Shown here in pieces: positions 8,786 through 17,515 of a stretch of 64,000 nt of DNA. Source of the DNA: CALOCN01 sp942491735. GTDB lineage: Bacteria; Eisenbacteria; RBG-16-71-46; JABDJR01. Where the stretch lies: positions 1,364,001 to 1,428,000 of the forward strand of contig CALOCN010000014.1 in the NCBI GenBank assembly GCA_942491735.1. The letters run 5' to 3'. The first letter of the stretch is position 1; the number at the start of each line of letters is the position of its first letter. The position numbers were made by a program, and so were the translations under genes. The notes under the pieces were generated by a model. The model was not told the origin of the DNA, ran no database searches, and saw only the letters and a list, made by a program, of their open reading frames with translations.

Positions 8786-9270
8786 AGATGCGCTCCCGGT
8801 TTGTCCTGGTCACGATGGGGGCTTTGGTGGTCGCCGGCTGTTCCGGTGAGCCGCCGGAGCCGGATGCCGCGGATGCGGATCCAACCCTGGAGCAGGCCCG
8901 CCGCGAGTACCGGGCCAACTGTGCCGCCTGTCATGGCCGAAACGGGAAAGGCGCACCGCATCTCTACCCGCCGTTGCGTGGCGAGACCTGGGCCGTGCGC
9001 AGCGTGGACGCCGCGGTACGGGTGGTGCTGCACGGGATGAGCGGCGAGCTGGAGCTGGAGGGAGTGCGGTACAAGAACCAGATGGCGCCGCTGGGAGGGA
9101 AGCTCGGCGACGAGCAGATCGCCCGGATCCTCACCTACGTGCGCAAGTCCTGGGGAAACCAGGCCGAGCCGGTGGACGCGGCCACGGTGAAGCGGATCCG
9201 GGACGAGACGAAGGAACAGAGGGGGCCCTACGACCCGGCGGAGTTGATGCCGTTGGTGGGTGGGGATTAG
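8782..9270 (+). CDS. Cytochrome c lipoprotein (monoheme)
   Basis: Small exported c-type cytochrome of 162 residues. It has a lipoprotein signal peptide with lipobox VVAGC near residue 20, an acidic spacer rich in Asp, Glu and Pro, then the heme-binding motif CAACH near residue 50 and a distal methionine in QMAPLGGKLGD, the expected axial ligand region. It should be anchored to a periplasm-facing membrane and carry single electrons. Its ATG overlaps the sufS stop, so the two are likely translated from one message although their roles are not obviously linked. Partner oxidase or dehydrogenase is not in the window. Confidence 0.88.
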   Translation: MKMRSRFVLVTMGALVVAGCSGEPPEPDAADADPTLEQARREYRANCAACHGRNGKGAPHLYPPLRGETWAVRSVDAAVRVVLHGMSGELELEGVRYKNQMAPLGGKLGDEQIARILTYVRKSWGNQAEPVDAATVKRIRDETKEQRGPYDPAELMPLVGGD

Positions 9271-9313
9271 GGTTCACTTGACCTGTTGTCGGGCTTGAAT
9301 CGCGAGGTGTCCC

Positions 9314-10129
9314 ATGCGCGGTTCCGTACGACGTTCCCTTGCGTACCTGTTCTTCATCCCGTTCGCCGGGTGTTCCGGTGACCCCGCTCCTTCGTCCCTG
9401 ATTCCGGTTTCCGGGCTCGTGTTGTCGCTGACCGAGACCCTTCCGGATTCGACCGGGATCAACGGATGGAACCTGGCCCGGGGGCCGGAGCCGGCCACCC
9501 GCCTCCATTTCCAGACCCGCGAGAGCAGCTCCTGTCCGGACGGGAACCTCGTCTTCGCCGCTTCGGGATTCTCGGACCGCGAGGCCACCCAGGACCCGGC
9601 CGCTACCGCAGGGTTGGCCATCACCGGGATCACGACGGTGGGGGGGTGCGCGGAGCCGCCCGGCCCGCTCGAGGGGGCGCTCGTTTTCGGTCGGATGCTC
9701 GCGGGAGTCCATCGGGTGGGGATCACCCTTGCCTCGGACAGCCTGGAGCTGACCATCGAGGTCTCCGATTCGGTCAGCGTCCTGTCCACCGGTGCCCCGG
9801 CCCTGGAACTCCTGTCCGGCGAGGTTGCGCGACTGCGGCGCGACTCCTTCCGGTTCACCTGCACCGATACCACGGGGTTCTGCGACGAGATGATGGCCGA
9901 TGTCCTGGAGGATTTCGATCTCACCGAGTTCGCGCTGGATCCCGGACACGACGACCCCTGGGGCCTGACCGGAGAGGCGCGGTACTTCATGTTCCCGTCC
10001 CAGGGGGAACTGGCTCGCGCGGCGGACCGCATGGAGTTCAACTGGTTCCACTCGGCGTTCGGGGAGTCGATCCGGGTGGAGATCCGTACCTGGAAGAACC
10101 AGGTCTGGCTGTTCGAGGGGGATGACTAG
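9314..10129 (+). CDS. Lipoprotein of unknown function
   Basis: I do not recognise this family. The 271-residue product starts with a lipoprotein signal ending in PFAGC near residue 20. The rest is soluble and probably beta-rich, with two cysteine-containing segments (ESSSCPDG and FRFTCTDTTGFCDE) that could form disulfides in the periplasm. The ATG at 9314 follows GAGGTGTCCC. It stands 43 bases after the cytochrome gene in the same direction and converges on mutY. Confidence 0.75.
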   Translation: MRGSVRRSLAYLFFIPFAGCSGDPAPSSLIPVSGLVLSLTETLPDSTGINGWNLARGPEPATRLHFQTRESSSCPDGNLVFAASGFSDREATQDPAATAGLAITGITTVGGCAEPPGPLEGALVFGRMLAGVHRVGITLASDSLELTIEVSDSVSVLSTGAPALELLSGEVARLRRDSFRFTCTDTTGFCDEMMADVLEDFDLTEFALDPGHDDPWGLTGEARYFMFPSQGELARAADRMEFNWFHSAFGESIRVEIRTWKNQVWLFEGDD

Positions 10130-10138
10130 GCCCGGAGC

Positions 10139-11227
10139 CTAGCCATGCCGGCCCTCCAGTCGCGACAGCTCCCGCAGGAGTTTCGTGGTCATGGACGACA
10201 TGGGTAGCTCTCTTGCCCCCTCCACGGTCACCCACATCCGTGTGCCCTTCCTGGCCCGTGGCGTGGGGTCGATTGCCACCGCGAAACCCCGCACGGTGAT
10301 TCGCCGCGTGGTGATGGAGTGCTTCACCCGCGCCAGTTCCGCGCCTACCCGGTGGCGTCCGGGGAACCGATCCTCGACCAGTTCGATCACCGCTCCCCGC
10401 GGGTCCGCGCCCTGGGCAACCTCCAGAGAAGGAAACTCCCACATGCCGTCGAGCAGCCTGGGATCCCGTCGCAGTTCCAGGAGAAACGCGCCTCGCCGTC
10501 GCAGGACCGCCACGGCGAGGGTCACGCTCACCGTTTGCACCCTGGGCGGCCTGGACGGATAGCGTTCCGGATCCCCCTCTGCGTATCCGCTGCAGTCCCG
10601 TCGCAAGGGGCAGCGCGGGCACTGCGGCGCCCGGGGCGTACACACCCTCGCCCCCAATTCCATCACGGCCTGGTTCCAGTCGCCCGCCCTCCGCGGATCC
10701 AATAGCTGGTCGGCCAGTTCCTGCAGGTGTCGTTTCACCCCGGCCTTGCGCGGATCGTCGCCGATCGCTTCCAGTCGGCAAAGGACCCGGATCACGTTGC
10801 CGTCCACGACTCCCCGGGGGAGTTCGTGGATGATGCTTCCCAGCGCGGCCGCGGTGTAGTCCCCCACCCCCGGAAGTTCACGCAGGGCCTCGAGGTCCGC
10901 GGGCAGGTCCCCGCCGCGCTCGCACAACACCCGCGCTACCGCCTGCAGGTTGCGCGCGCGGCGGTAGTACCCAAGCCCCGACCAGGCGACGCGCACCGCC
11001 TCTTCCGGCGCGTCGGCCAGGGTCTGCAGGGTAGGGAAGCGCTCCAGGAACCGGTCGAAGTAGGGGAGTACGGTGGCCACCTGGGTCTGCTGGAGCATGA
11101 ACTCGGAGACCAGGGTGCGATAGGCGCTGGGCTCCCTTCGCCACGGCAGGTCGCGGCCATGGGCGTCGTACCAGGTCAGGAGTGCCCGTCGCAGGAGAGC
11201 TGTGGAGCGGCGCTTGGGAGTGGGCAT
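10139..11227 (-). CDS. mutY: A/G-specific adenine glycosylase
   Basis: Base-excision repair enzyme that removes adenine mispaired with 8-oxoguanine. The 362 residues hold the helix-hairpin-helix LPGVGDYTAAALGS, the catalytic aspartate region VDGNVIRVLCRLEA, the [4Fe-4S] loop with spacing C-x6-C-x2-C-x5-C beginning at CTPRAPQCPRC, and a C-terminal Nudix-like 8-oxoG recognition domain (about 235-350). An early tract QQTQVATVLPYFDRF is also typical. The ATG at 11227 was chosen because the frame upstream lacks similarity to the family and the N-terminus then matches other MutY proteins. Confidence 0.93.
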   Translation of the reverse strand: MPTPKRRSTALLRRALLTWYDAHGRDLPWRREPSAYRTLVSEFMLQQTQVATVLPYFDRFLERFPTLQTLADAPEEAVRVAWSGLGYYRRARNLQAVARVLCERGGDLPADLEALRELPGVGDYTAAALGSIIHELPRGVVDGNVIRVLCRLEAIGDDPRKAGVKRHLQELADQLLDPRRAGDWNQAVMELGARVCTPRAPQCPRCPLRRDCSGYAEGDPERYPSRPPRVQTVSVTLAVAVLRRRGAFLLELRRDPRLLDGMWEFPSLEVAQGADPRGAVIELVEDRFPGRHRVGAELARVKHSITTRRITVRGFAVAIDPTPRARKGTRMWVTVEGARELPMSSMTTKLLRELSRLEGRHG

Positions 11228-11329
11228 GGGGGAAGTGTGGCCGCTTGGCGCCGTCCCCGACAAGCACGCTCTCTTTTCTCGAAGTATGGCATTCCGGAAT
11301 TGAAAGGCATGCGGCGTCGCGGGTGTCGA

Positions 11330-11335
11330 TATATT
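11330..11335 (+). promoter_or_regulatory. Possible -10 element upstream of the universal stress gene
   Basis: TATATT lies 60 bases before the start codon. A good -35-like hexamer, TTGAAA at 11300-11305, is 24 bases away, too far for a standard promoter. A perfect palindrome ATTCCGGAAT sits at 11291-11300. The true promoter is uncertain. Confidence 0.2.
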
Positions 11336-11394
11336 GGGTGGAGGAGGCTCCTGGCCACAGTGGTGAGCCCCTCCGGTCAATGGAGGTGAGGATC

Positions 11395-11850
11395 ATGGCA
11401 AACAAGTACCGGCGCATCCTCGTGCCTACCGATTTCTCCGAGAGTTCCAGGTCCGCCCTGGACGCGGCCATCGGGCTTCTGGAGAGCGGAAGCATCCTGC
11501 ACGTCTGCCACGTGGTGGACGACGTCCCGCTCAGCTACGGGTACATCGGTACCGCGGCGATGGGACCGGACGTGCGCACCCGGATGTCCAAGGAAGCAGC
11601 CCGCGAGCTGGAGTCCTTCTCCCTGGACGAGCTTCCGGTGGGTGCGGAAATCCACCGCACGGTGGTTCACGGCGCACCGTATGCCGCCATTCTCAAGTTC
11701 GCCAAGGAGATCGATGCCGACCTCATCGTGATGGCCACCCATGGCCGGACCGGAATCAAGCACGCCCTGATCGGCAGCGTGGCCGAACGGGTGGTGCGCA
11801 AGGCCCCGTGTCCGGTTCTCGTGGTGCGGCCGGCTGCGATGGCCGAGTAG
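11395..11850 (+). CDS. Universal stress protein, UspA family
   Basis: Single-domain cytoplasmic nucleotide-binding protein of 151 residues. It opens with the family signature RRILVPTDFSESS and closes with the ATP-binding pattern ATHGRTGIKHALIGSVAERV, followed by APCPVLVVRP. The conserved G-x2-G-x9-G-S pattern suggests the ATP-binding subclass. A strong ribosome site, GGAGGTGAGG, precedes the ATG. It lies 7 bases before the acyl-CoA synthetase and probably forms an operon with it. Confidence 0.92.
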   Translation: MANKYRRILVPTDFSESSRSALDAAIGLLESGSILHVCHVVDDVPLSYGYIGTAAMGPDVRTRMSKEAARELESFSLDELPVGAEIHRTVVHGAPYAAILKFAKEIDADLIVMATHGRTGIKHALIGSVAERVVRKAPCPVLVVRPAAMAE

Positions 11851-11857
11851 AGACCGG

Positions 11858-14002
11858 GTGAAGCGTAGGGGTACGCTCGACGGCCTGCTCAAGCCGCGCT
11901 CGGTAGCGGTGATCGGTGCGTCCAGCCGCAAGGGATCCATCGGTGGCGAGATCTTCGGCAACCTGATTTCCCACGGGTTCCAGGGGCCGGTCTATCCCGT
12001 ACACCCGAGCGACCTGTCAATCCAGTCCGTGCGTGCGTATCCCCGTATCGCCGACGTACCGGGTCCGGTGGACCTGGCCATCCTGGTCGTGCCCGCCCCT
12101 TCGGTGGCCGGGGTGGTCGACGAGTGCCTCGAAGCCGGGGTGAAGGGGCTGGTGGTGATCTCGGCCGGCTTCAAGGAGACCGGTGCCGAGGGCGCCCGGC
12201 TGGAGGCCGGGATCGTGGAACGGGTGCGCGAAAGTGGAGCGCGGCTCATTGGCCCCAATTGTCTCGGTATCCTCTCCACCGACCCCACGGTGCGGCTGGA
12301 CGGCACCTTTGCCCCCACCTTCCCCCCCGAAGGGAGCGTGGCCATCGCCAGCCAGAGCGGCGCCCTGGGGCTGGCCATCCTCGATTACGCCCGGGATCTC
12401 AATATCGGGGTGAGCGAGTTCGTTTCCATGGGGAACAAGGCCGACGTTTCCGGCAACGATCTCATCGACTGGTGGGACCGCGACCCCCGGACCTCGGTCA
12501 TCCTGCTCTATCTGGAGTCGTTCGGTAACCCGCGCCGATTCACCCCGCTGGCCAAACGGACTTCCCGGCGAAAGCCCATCGTGGCGGTGAAGAGCGGGCG
12601 GACGGCGCGTGGGTCCTCGGCCGCGTCCAGCCATACCGGAGCCCTGGCCGGGGCGGATGCGGCGGTGGAGGCGTTGTTGGCCCAGGCCGGCGTGATCCGG
12701 GTCGACACGGTGGAGCAGCTCTTCGACATGGCGGCGTTCCTTGCCCACCAGCCGGTGCCCAGGGGAAAGCGGATGGCCGTGCTGACCAACGCGGGGGGCC
12801 CGGGTATTCTGGCCACCGACGCGGCCGAGGCCTGGGGCCTGACCGTGACGGATCTGGAACCCCGCACCACCGAAGCGCTGACCCGGCTGCTCCCGCCCCA
12901 GGCCAGCGTGCGCAATCCGGTGGACATGATCGCTTCGGCCTCGCCGGAACAGTACGAGGCAGCGACCCGCCACCTGCTCGCCGACGCCAACGTCGACTCG
13001 TTGCTGGTGATCTATGTTCCCCCCATCGTCACCGCGCCGGAGGAGGTGGGGAAGGCGATTGCCCGGGGGGCGACCGGGTCCGACAAGCCGATCGTCTCCT
13101 GTTTCCTGGGTCGTCACGGGGTGCCGGAGGGGTTGCGCACCCTGGAGGCGGCGCGCATTCCTTCCTATGCCTTTCCCGAGTCCGCGGTGCGGGTGCTGCG
13201 ACGCGCCGCTCGCTACGGTCGTTGGCTCGCCCGCCCGGAGGGTACGGTCCCGACCCTGGCCGGAGTCGACGAGGCGACGGTGGAGTCGGTGCTGGAGACG
13301 GCCGGGGCGCGTGGGGGAGATGGCTGGTTGCGCCCGGACGAACTGGAGACGGTCCTGCGGGCGTTCGGAATCGGAACGCCGGAGTCGGTCACCGCGAAGG
13401 ACGAGGAGGGGGCGGTGCTGGCCGCGACCCGGCTTGGGTTCCCGGTGGCGGTCAAGCTCCACTCCGATCGCATTGCCCACAAGACCGATGTGGGTGGGGT
13501 GAAGCTGGACCTGCGCACCGAGGCCGAAGTGCGCGCCGCGGCGGCAGGGATCCGGGCCGGTTTACGCGCCCGTGGGCTGGAAGGGGACCTGGACGGTTTT
13601 ACCGTGCAGCGCATGATCGAGGGGGGCGTGGAGGTCGTGGTGGGGGCCACGCAGGATCCGGTCTTCGGGCCGCTGCTCATGTTCGGTCTGGGCGGGGTGA
13701 ACGTGGAACTCCTTGGAGATGTGGCGTTCCGGCTCCTGCCCTTCACCGATCTGGACGCGGACGAGATGATTCGCGCCATTCGGGGATTCCCGCTCCTGGA
13801 TGGGTATCGGGGGGGCGCACCCTCCGATCTGGCGGCGCTTCGGGACCTGCTGCACAGGGTTGCGGCGTTGATCGAGCGCTTTCCCCGGATCACCGAGCTT
13901 GATCTGAACCCGATCAAGGCCATGCCGGAAGGGATTGGCTCACTGGTGGTTGACGCACGGATCCGGGTGTCGGTGGAGAAAATCGCGGTTTCACGGGTAT
14001 AG
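11858..14002 (+). CDS. acd: ADP-forming acetyl/acyl-CoA synthetase, fused alpha-beta
   Basis: NDP-forming acyl-CoA synthetase of 714 residues: acyl-CoA + ADP + Pi gives acid + ATP + CoA, reversibly. Residues about 1-450 are the alpha part, with the CoA-binding domain (SVAVIGASSRKGSIGG), ligase domain (IASQSGALG) and the phosphohistidine at H259 in SSHTGALAG. Residues about 480-705 are the beta part, an ATP-grasp domain with FPVAVKLHSDRIAHKTDVGGV. No GNAT domain is attached, unlike Pat-type regulators, so a catalytic role is likely. GTG start at 11858. It could convert acetyl-CoA made by the microcompartment 7 kb downstream to acetate with ATP gain; that link is inference. Confidence 0.87.
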   Translation: MKRRGTLDGLLKPRSVAVIGASSRKGSIGGEIFGNLISHGFQGPVYPVHPSDLSIQSVRAYPRIADVPGPVDLAILVVPAPSVAGVVDECLEAGVKGLVVISAGFKETGAEGARLEAGIVERVRESGARLIGPNCLGILSTDPTVRLDGTFAPTFPPEGSVAIASQSGALGLAILDYARDLNIGVSEFVSMGNKADVSGNDLIDWWDRDPRTSVILLYLESFGNPRRFTPLAKRTSRRKPIVAVKSGRTARGSSAASSHTGALAGADAAVEALLAQAGVIRVDTVEQLFDMAAFLAHQPVPRGKRMAVLTNAGGPGILATDAAEAWGLTVTDLEPRTTEALTRLLPPQASVRNPVDMIASASPEQYEAATRHLLADANVDSLLVIYVPPIVTAPEEVGKAIARGATGSDKPIVSCFLGRHGVPEGLRTLEAARIPSYAFPESAVRVLRRAARYGRWLARPEGTVPTLAGVDEATVESVLETAGARGGDGWLRPDELETVLRAFGIGTPESVTAKDEEGAVLAATRLGFPVAVKLHSDRIAHKTDVGGVKLDLRTEAEVRAAAAGIRAGLRARGLEGDLDGFTVQRMIEGGVEVVVGATQDPVFGPLLMFGLGGVNVELLGDVAFRLLPFTDLDADEMIRAIRGFPLLDGYRGGAPSDLAALRDLLHRVAALIERFPRITELDLNPIKAMPEGIGSLVVDARIRVSVEKIAVSRV

Positions 14003-14023
14003 TCCTCATACGGAGGAACCGTG

Positions 14024-14674
14024 ATGATCCTGCGCCAAACCGTTCTCATGGGGCTTATGGCCCTCGCCATTCCCGCTCTTGCACCCGCCTCGGACCTGGT
14101 CGTTCGCCCCCTTCCAGGGGAAATGATCCAGGCCAAGGAGACCGCGACCCCGATTCCCGCGCGAATCGAGGTCGGTGTTGGCGAGCGCTCCGAGTCCATG
14201 ACCGCAACCGGGTCCGGCCTGCGGACCAAGCTCACCTTCAAGGTCTACGAGGCGGTCCTCTATCTGGGCGACTCGGTGAGCGACCTCCCGGCCAATCCGT
14301 ATCCGGCCCTGGTCAAGGGCAACTATCCTCGGCGGGTGGAGATGCACTTCCTGCGTGACGTGGACCGGGGCAAGATCGTTGGTGCCTGGGAGTCCGCGTT
14401 CGACGATGCCCTGGGGGACGATGTTTCCGCCGACCTCCTGGCGAACCGCGACCGGTTCATCGACTTCTTCCGGGAGCGGGATTTCGTGACGGGGGATGCC
14501 GTGGCCCTGACCTGGTACCCGGGAAGCGGACTCCATACGGTGATCGGTGGAAAGGACCAGCCGGTCATCGACGACCAGCGGATCGCCACCGCCGTCTTCG
14601 CGGTCTGGCTGGGCGAGAAGCCGATCAGTCGCGATCTCAAACGGGACCTCTGGCGGTTCCGGGCCGGCGACTGA
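14024..14674 (+). CDS. Exported chalcone-isomerase-like protein
   Basis: Periplasmic protein of 216 residues with a clear signal peptide (MILRQTVLMGLMALAIPALA). The mature part has the chalcone-isomerase-like fold pattern: TGSGLRTKLTFKVYEAVLYL near 65, a central KGNYPRRVEMHFLRDVD segment and a C-terminal VFAVWLGEKPISRDLKRDL. Bacterial members are not flavonoid enzymes and are thought to bind fatty acids or similar ligands; no catalytic role is shown. The ATG at 14024 is favoured over the GTG at 14021 because of its spacing to GGAGGA at 14012-14017. Confidence 0.8.
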   Translation: MILRQTVLMGLMALAIPALAPASDLVVRPLPGEMIQAKETATPIPARIEVGVGERSESMTATGSGLRTKLTFKVYEAVLYLGDSVSDLPANPYPALVKGNYPRRVEMHFLRDVDRGKIVGAWESAFDDALGDDVSADLLANRDRFIDFFRERDFVTGDAVALTWYPGSGLHTVIGGKDQPVIDDQRIATAVFAVWLGEKPISRDLKRDLWRFRAGD

Positions 14675-14681
14675 TCGCCGT

Positions 14682-14972
14682 ATGTCTACCCACATCACCA
14701 GCGAATGCATCGATTGCGGGGCCTGTGAGCCGGAGTGCCCCAACGAGGCGATTCGCCCCGGCGACGGCATCTTCATCATCGATCCCGACCTCTGCACCGA
14801 ATGCGTGGGGTTCCATGACGAGGAGCAGTGCCAGGCCGTGTGCCCGGTCGAGTGCTGTCTGCCCGATCCCCAGCGCCCCGAGTCCGAGGCGGTGCTTCTG
14901 GAACGCGCCAAACGCATCCACCCCAAGGCCGTCTTTGCCGACGGCTTTCCAAGCCGATTCCGTAGGAGTTGA
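14682..14972 (+). CDS. Ferredoxin, 2[4Fe-4S], YfhL/Alvin type
   Basis: Small electron carrier of 96 residues. The first cluster motif is CIDCGACEPEC with the following Pro; the second, starting CTECVGFHDEEQC, has the insertion between the second and third cysteines that marks the YfhL/Allochromatium-type ferredoxins with very low potentials, and QAVCPVECC supplies the last ligand. The 20-residue C-terminal helix is typical as well. It starts 7 bases after the preceding gene and ends 2 bases before the next start, in one operon. The partner enzyme is unknown. Confidence 0.92.
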   Translation: MSTHITSECIDCGACEPECPNEAIRPGDGIFIIDPDLCTECVGFHDEEQCQAVCPVECCLPDPQRPESEAVLLERAKRIHPKAVFADGFPSRFRRS

Positions 14973-14974
14973 AC

Positions 14975-16045
14975 ATGTCCCGAGTCGTATTCCTGGTCCT
15001 GGCGGCGCTGTTGACCTTCACCGGCATGGCCGGCGCGGATTGCTTCATCAAGATGAAGACCGAAACCAGCGGCTTTGCCGGTCTGGGCGGCACCAAGGGC
15101 AAGACCGAGACCTACATCTCCGGAAACAAACAGGTCGAGATCACCGAGATGGACATCAAGAGTCCTCTCCTCAAGCCGTTCATGAGCGGCTCGAAGACCC
15201 GCACCATCACCGATCTCGACAGCGGGAAGATCATCTCGGTCAACGAGGAGGACAAGACCTACACCGAGATGTCCTTCGAGGACATGAAGAAGCAGGTGGA
15301 AGCGGCTCGGGCCCGGTTCGAGGGGGGCTACGAGGAAGCGAAGGAGGGGGTCGAGAAGCCGATGCCCCAGGTGGAGGGGGGCGAGGTGAAGATGGAGATG
15401 AAGATGCCGGGGGAGAAGAAGAAGTTCGCCGGGGTGGAAGCGGAGCGGACGGTGCTGGTCATGCGGTCCACGAGCAAGGATGTGGAGACCGGGGAGGAAG
15501 TCACCTACAAGATCACCTATGACACCTGGCTTGCTCCCGATTTCCCCGCGGCGGCCGAGCAGAAGGCGTTCGCCAAGGCCTATGCCGAGAGATTCCAGGA
15601 GGCATGGGTCGACAACGCGGCCGATGGGGAATTCGGATTCGCCACCGCCCTGGCCGCGACCGGCCTGGGCATGGATGCATTGACCCCGCACATGAAGGGT
15701 CTGCAGGGGTTTCCGGCCAAGATGACGGTGCGGATCGGGCCGCAACTGTCCCCGGAGCAACGGGCCGAGTTGGCCAAGCAGATGGCGGAGCAGGAGAAGG
15801 AGAAGGACAGCGGTGGAGGCGGGCTCCCCAGTCTCGGCGGGCTGAAGAAGCAACTCACCGACGAGGCCACCGGGGCCCTGACCGATGCGTTCGTGGAGTC
15901 CATGTTCGGCGAGGGCGTGACCATGGACGAGGACGGCGATCCGGTGTTCTTCAGCTTCACCAGCGAGCTCGACAAGGTGGAGCTCAAGCCGGTCAAGGCG
16001 GACAAGTTCGAGGTGGGGGAGAAGTACAAGAAGGCGGGGCCGTAA
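14975..16045 (+). CDS. Exported protein of unknown function (DUF4412-like)
   Basis: Secreted or periplasmic protein of 356 residues with a signal peptide (MSRVVFLVLAALLTFTGMAGA). The first part, with TYISGNKQVEITEMD, TRTITDLDSGKIISVNEEDKTY and a later KITYDTWLA segment, resembles proteins annotated DUF4412, where a metal- or ligand-free beta fold is predicted. The central section is rich in Lys, Glu and Met. Start ATG follows TAGGAG with a 6-base gap. Function unknown; co-directional with the ferredoxin. Confidence 0.75.
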   Translation: MSRVVFLVLAALLTFTGMAGADCFIKMKTETSGFAGLGGTKGKTETYISGNKQVEITEMDIKSPLLKPFMSGSKTRTITDLDSGKIISVNEEDKTYTEMSFEDMKKQVEAARARFEGGYEEAKEGVEKPMPQVEGGEVKMEMKMPGEKKKFAGVEAERTVLVMRSTSKDVETGEEVTYKITYDTWLAPDFPAAAEQKAFAKAYAERFQEAWVDNAADGEFGFATALAATGLGMDALTPHMKGLQGFPAKMTVRIGPQLSPEQRAELAKQMAEQEKEKDSGGGGLPSLGGLKKQLTDEATGALTDAFVESMFGEGVTMDEDGDPVFFSFTSELDKVELKPVKADKFEVGEKYKKAGP

Positions 16046-16057
16046 GGGAGCCCCGGG

Positions 16058-16645
16058 CTACCGGCGGAGCTTGGCCACCGCGCTGCGGCGCGGGCAGCCC
16101 ACCACATGGTCGTTCACCATGCCCACCGCCTGCATGAAGGCATAACAGATGGTGGGCCCCACGAAGCGGAAGCCGCGCTCCAGTAGCGCCTTGCTCATGG
16201 CGATGGACTCGTCCGTCTTGGCGGGGTAATCGGCCAGTTCCCGCAACCGATTCTGCCGGGGCGCGCCTCCCACGAAATCCCACAGGAACTCGCTGAAACT
16301 GCCCTCCTCCTTCTGGAACTTGAGATACGCCTTGGCGTTTCCCACCGTGGCCACCACCTTCTGGCGGTTGCGCACGATCCCCGGGTCCAGCAGCAGCTTC
16401 TCCACCCGCGCCTCGCGGTAACGCGCGATCCTTTCCGGCTGGAAATCGTCGAAGGCCCGGCGAAAACCGTCCCTTTTCTTGAGAATGATCAACCAGGAGA
16501 GACCGGCCTGGAACCCGTCCAGGATGAGCTTTTCCCACAAGGCCCGGTCGTCGTACTCGGGCACGCCCCACTCGGTGTCGTGATAGGCATGGTAGATGGG
16601 GTCGTCGCCGACCCAGGGGCATGTGGTGGGGCGTTTGGGGCTCAC
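16058..16645 (-). CDS. tag: DNA-3-methyladenine glycosylase I
   Basis: Constitutive repair glycosylase that excises 3-methyladenine, 195 residues. The family signature is complete: CPWVGDDPIYHAYHDTEWGVP at the start, FQAGLSWLIILKKRDGFR, the helix-hairpin-helix-like FRFVGPTICYAFMQAVGMVNDH and zinc ligands C and H at both ends (CPW, HDTEWG, NDHVVGC). The GTG at 16645 was chosen because GAAGGAG stands 6 bases before it and the N-terminus then starts MSPKRPTTCPW. It follows the SDR gene by 10 bases on the same strand. Confidence 0.92.
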   Translation of the reverse strand: MSPKRPTTCPWVGDDPIYHAYHDTEWGVPEYDDRALWEKLILDGFQAGLSWLIILKKRDGFRRAFDDFQPERIARYREARVEKLLLDPGIVRNRQKVVATVGNAKAYLKFQKEEGSFSEFLWDFVGGAPRQNRLRELADYPAKTDESIAMSKALLERGFRFVGPTICYAFMQAVGMVNDHVVGCPRRSAVAKLRR

Positions 16646-16655
16646 GGGATCTCCT

Positions 16656-17393
16656 TCAGCGGCGAAAACGAAACGCGCCGTCCACGGGCAGAGTAACCCC
16701 GCTGATGTGCCCCGCCCAGTCCGAGGCGAGAAACACCACCGCATAGGCGATGTCGTCCGGGACCGCCACCTTGCGCAGGGGGACGGACTCCACGACACGA
16801 CGACCGGCCGGAGTCATGAGCGCCGCCGCCGACATTTCGGTTTCGGTCCAGCCGGGCGCGACCCCGTTCGCCGTGATGTTCTCGGGGCCCAACTCCACGG
16901 CCAGGGACCGGGTATAGGCATCCAGTCCTCCCTTGGAGGCGGCGTAGTTGGCGTAGCCGGGCTCGCCCGTGAGCGAGGCGGTGGAGGAGATGTTGATGAT
17001 GCGGCCGGCCCGGGACCCCCTCAACAAGGGGAGGGCCTCACGGGTGAGGACCATCGCCGATTCCAGGTTCACGGCGAGGGTCCTGCGCAGGATCTCGGGA
17101 TCCATGACGTCGGCGGCGGTGCCTTCCCACAGACCCGCATTGTTGACCAGGATGTCGAGTCGGCCATGACGTTCGTGGCAGGCGGCGACATAGCGAGCGG
17201 GGGTCTCCCGGTCGGCGAGATCGCCGTGGACACCGGTCATCCTGTCCGGGAGCGGGCCGTCCGGCTTCCGGGTGGACCCCACAACCACTCGGCACCCGGC
17301 CTGGCTCAGTCGACCCGCGATGGCCGAACCAATACCACGGGTCCCCCCGGTGACCAGAGCCACCCGATCGGCAAGCGAGAGCTCCAGATGCAC
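16656..17393 (-). CDS. Short-chain dehydrogenase/reductase, FabG-like
   Basis: Classical SDR of 245 residues. It shows the cofactor motif TGGTRGIGSAIA, NNAG (LVNNAGLWEG), the catalytic serine in INISSTASLTG and YAASK for the Tyr-Lys pair, with the PGWTETEM loop after it. The end VTLPVDGAF is the common C-terminal form. The substrate is unknown; 3-oxoacyl-ACP or a sugar/alcohol are both possible. GTG start preceded by GGGGAGG. It is divergent from the microcompartment operon, sharing a 122-base intergenic region. Confidence 0.87.
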   Translation of the reverse strand: MHLELSLADRVALVTGGTRGIGSAIAGRLSQAGCRVVVGSTRKPDGPLPDRMTGVHGDLADRETPARYVAACHERHGRLDILVNNAGLWEGTAADVMDPEILRRTLAVNLESAMVLTREALPLLRGSRAGRIINISSTASLTGEPGYANYAASKGGLDAYTRSLAVELGPENITANGVAPGWTETEMSAAALMTPAGRRVVESVPLRKVAVPDDIAYAVVFLASDWAGHISGVTLPVDGAFRFRR

Positions 17394-17515
17394 AGTTGCC
17401 TCCCCTTCATATCAACCAATGCACATGCGTTTATTCGATTCCCTAGCAGGATCGCCCCAAGTGTGTCATGATGCCGCCCTCGAGGGTAGCGATCTCAGCG
17501 ATCCGGGGGAAGCAC
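17394..17515. other. Divergent intergenic region before the microcompartment operon
   Basis: This 122-base stretch is more AT-rich at its left end (around 17408-17445) than its surroundings and must carry control signals for the SDR gene and the BMC operon. I do not see a convincing -35/-10 pair. ATG codons at 17468 and 17471 are in frame with the rpiB-like gene and could extend it by 16 residues. Confidence 0.4.

Noticed and set aside
11291..11300. Perfect palindrome ATTCCGGAAT between mutY and the universal stress gene, considered as sigma54 or operator site
   Set aside because: The TGGC and TTG parts are spaced wrongly for sigma54, and a 10-base palindrome alone is weak evidence for an operator.
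17394..17515. A promoter for the BMC operon
   Set aside because: TTGCCT at 17396 has no acceptable -10 partner at 16-18 bases, and other pairs were no better than chance.
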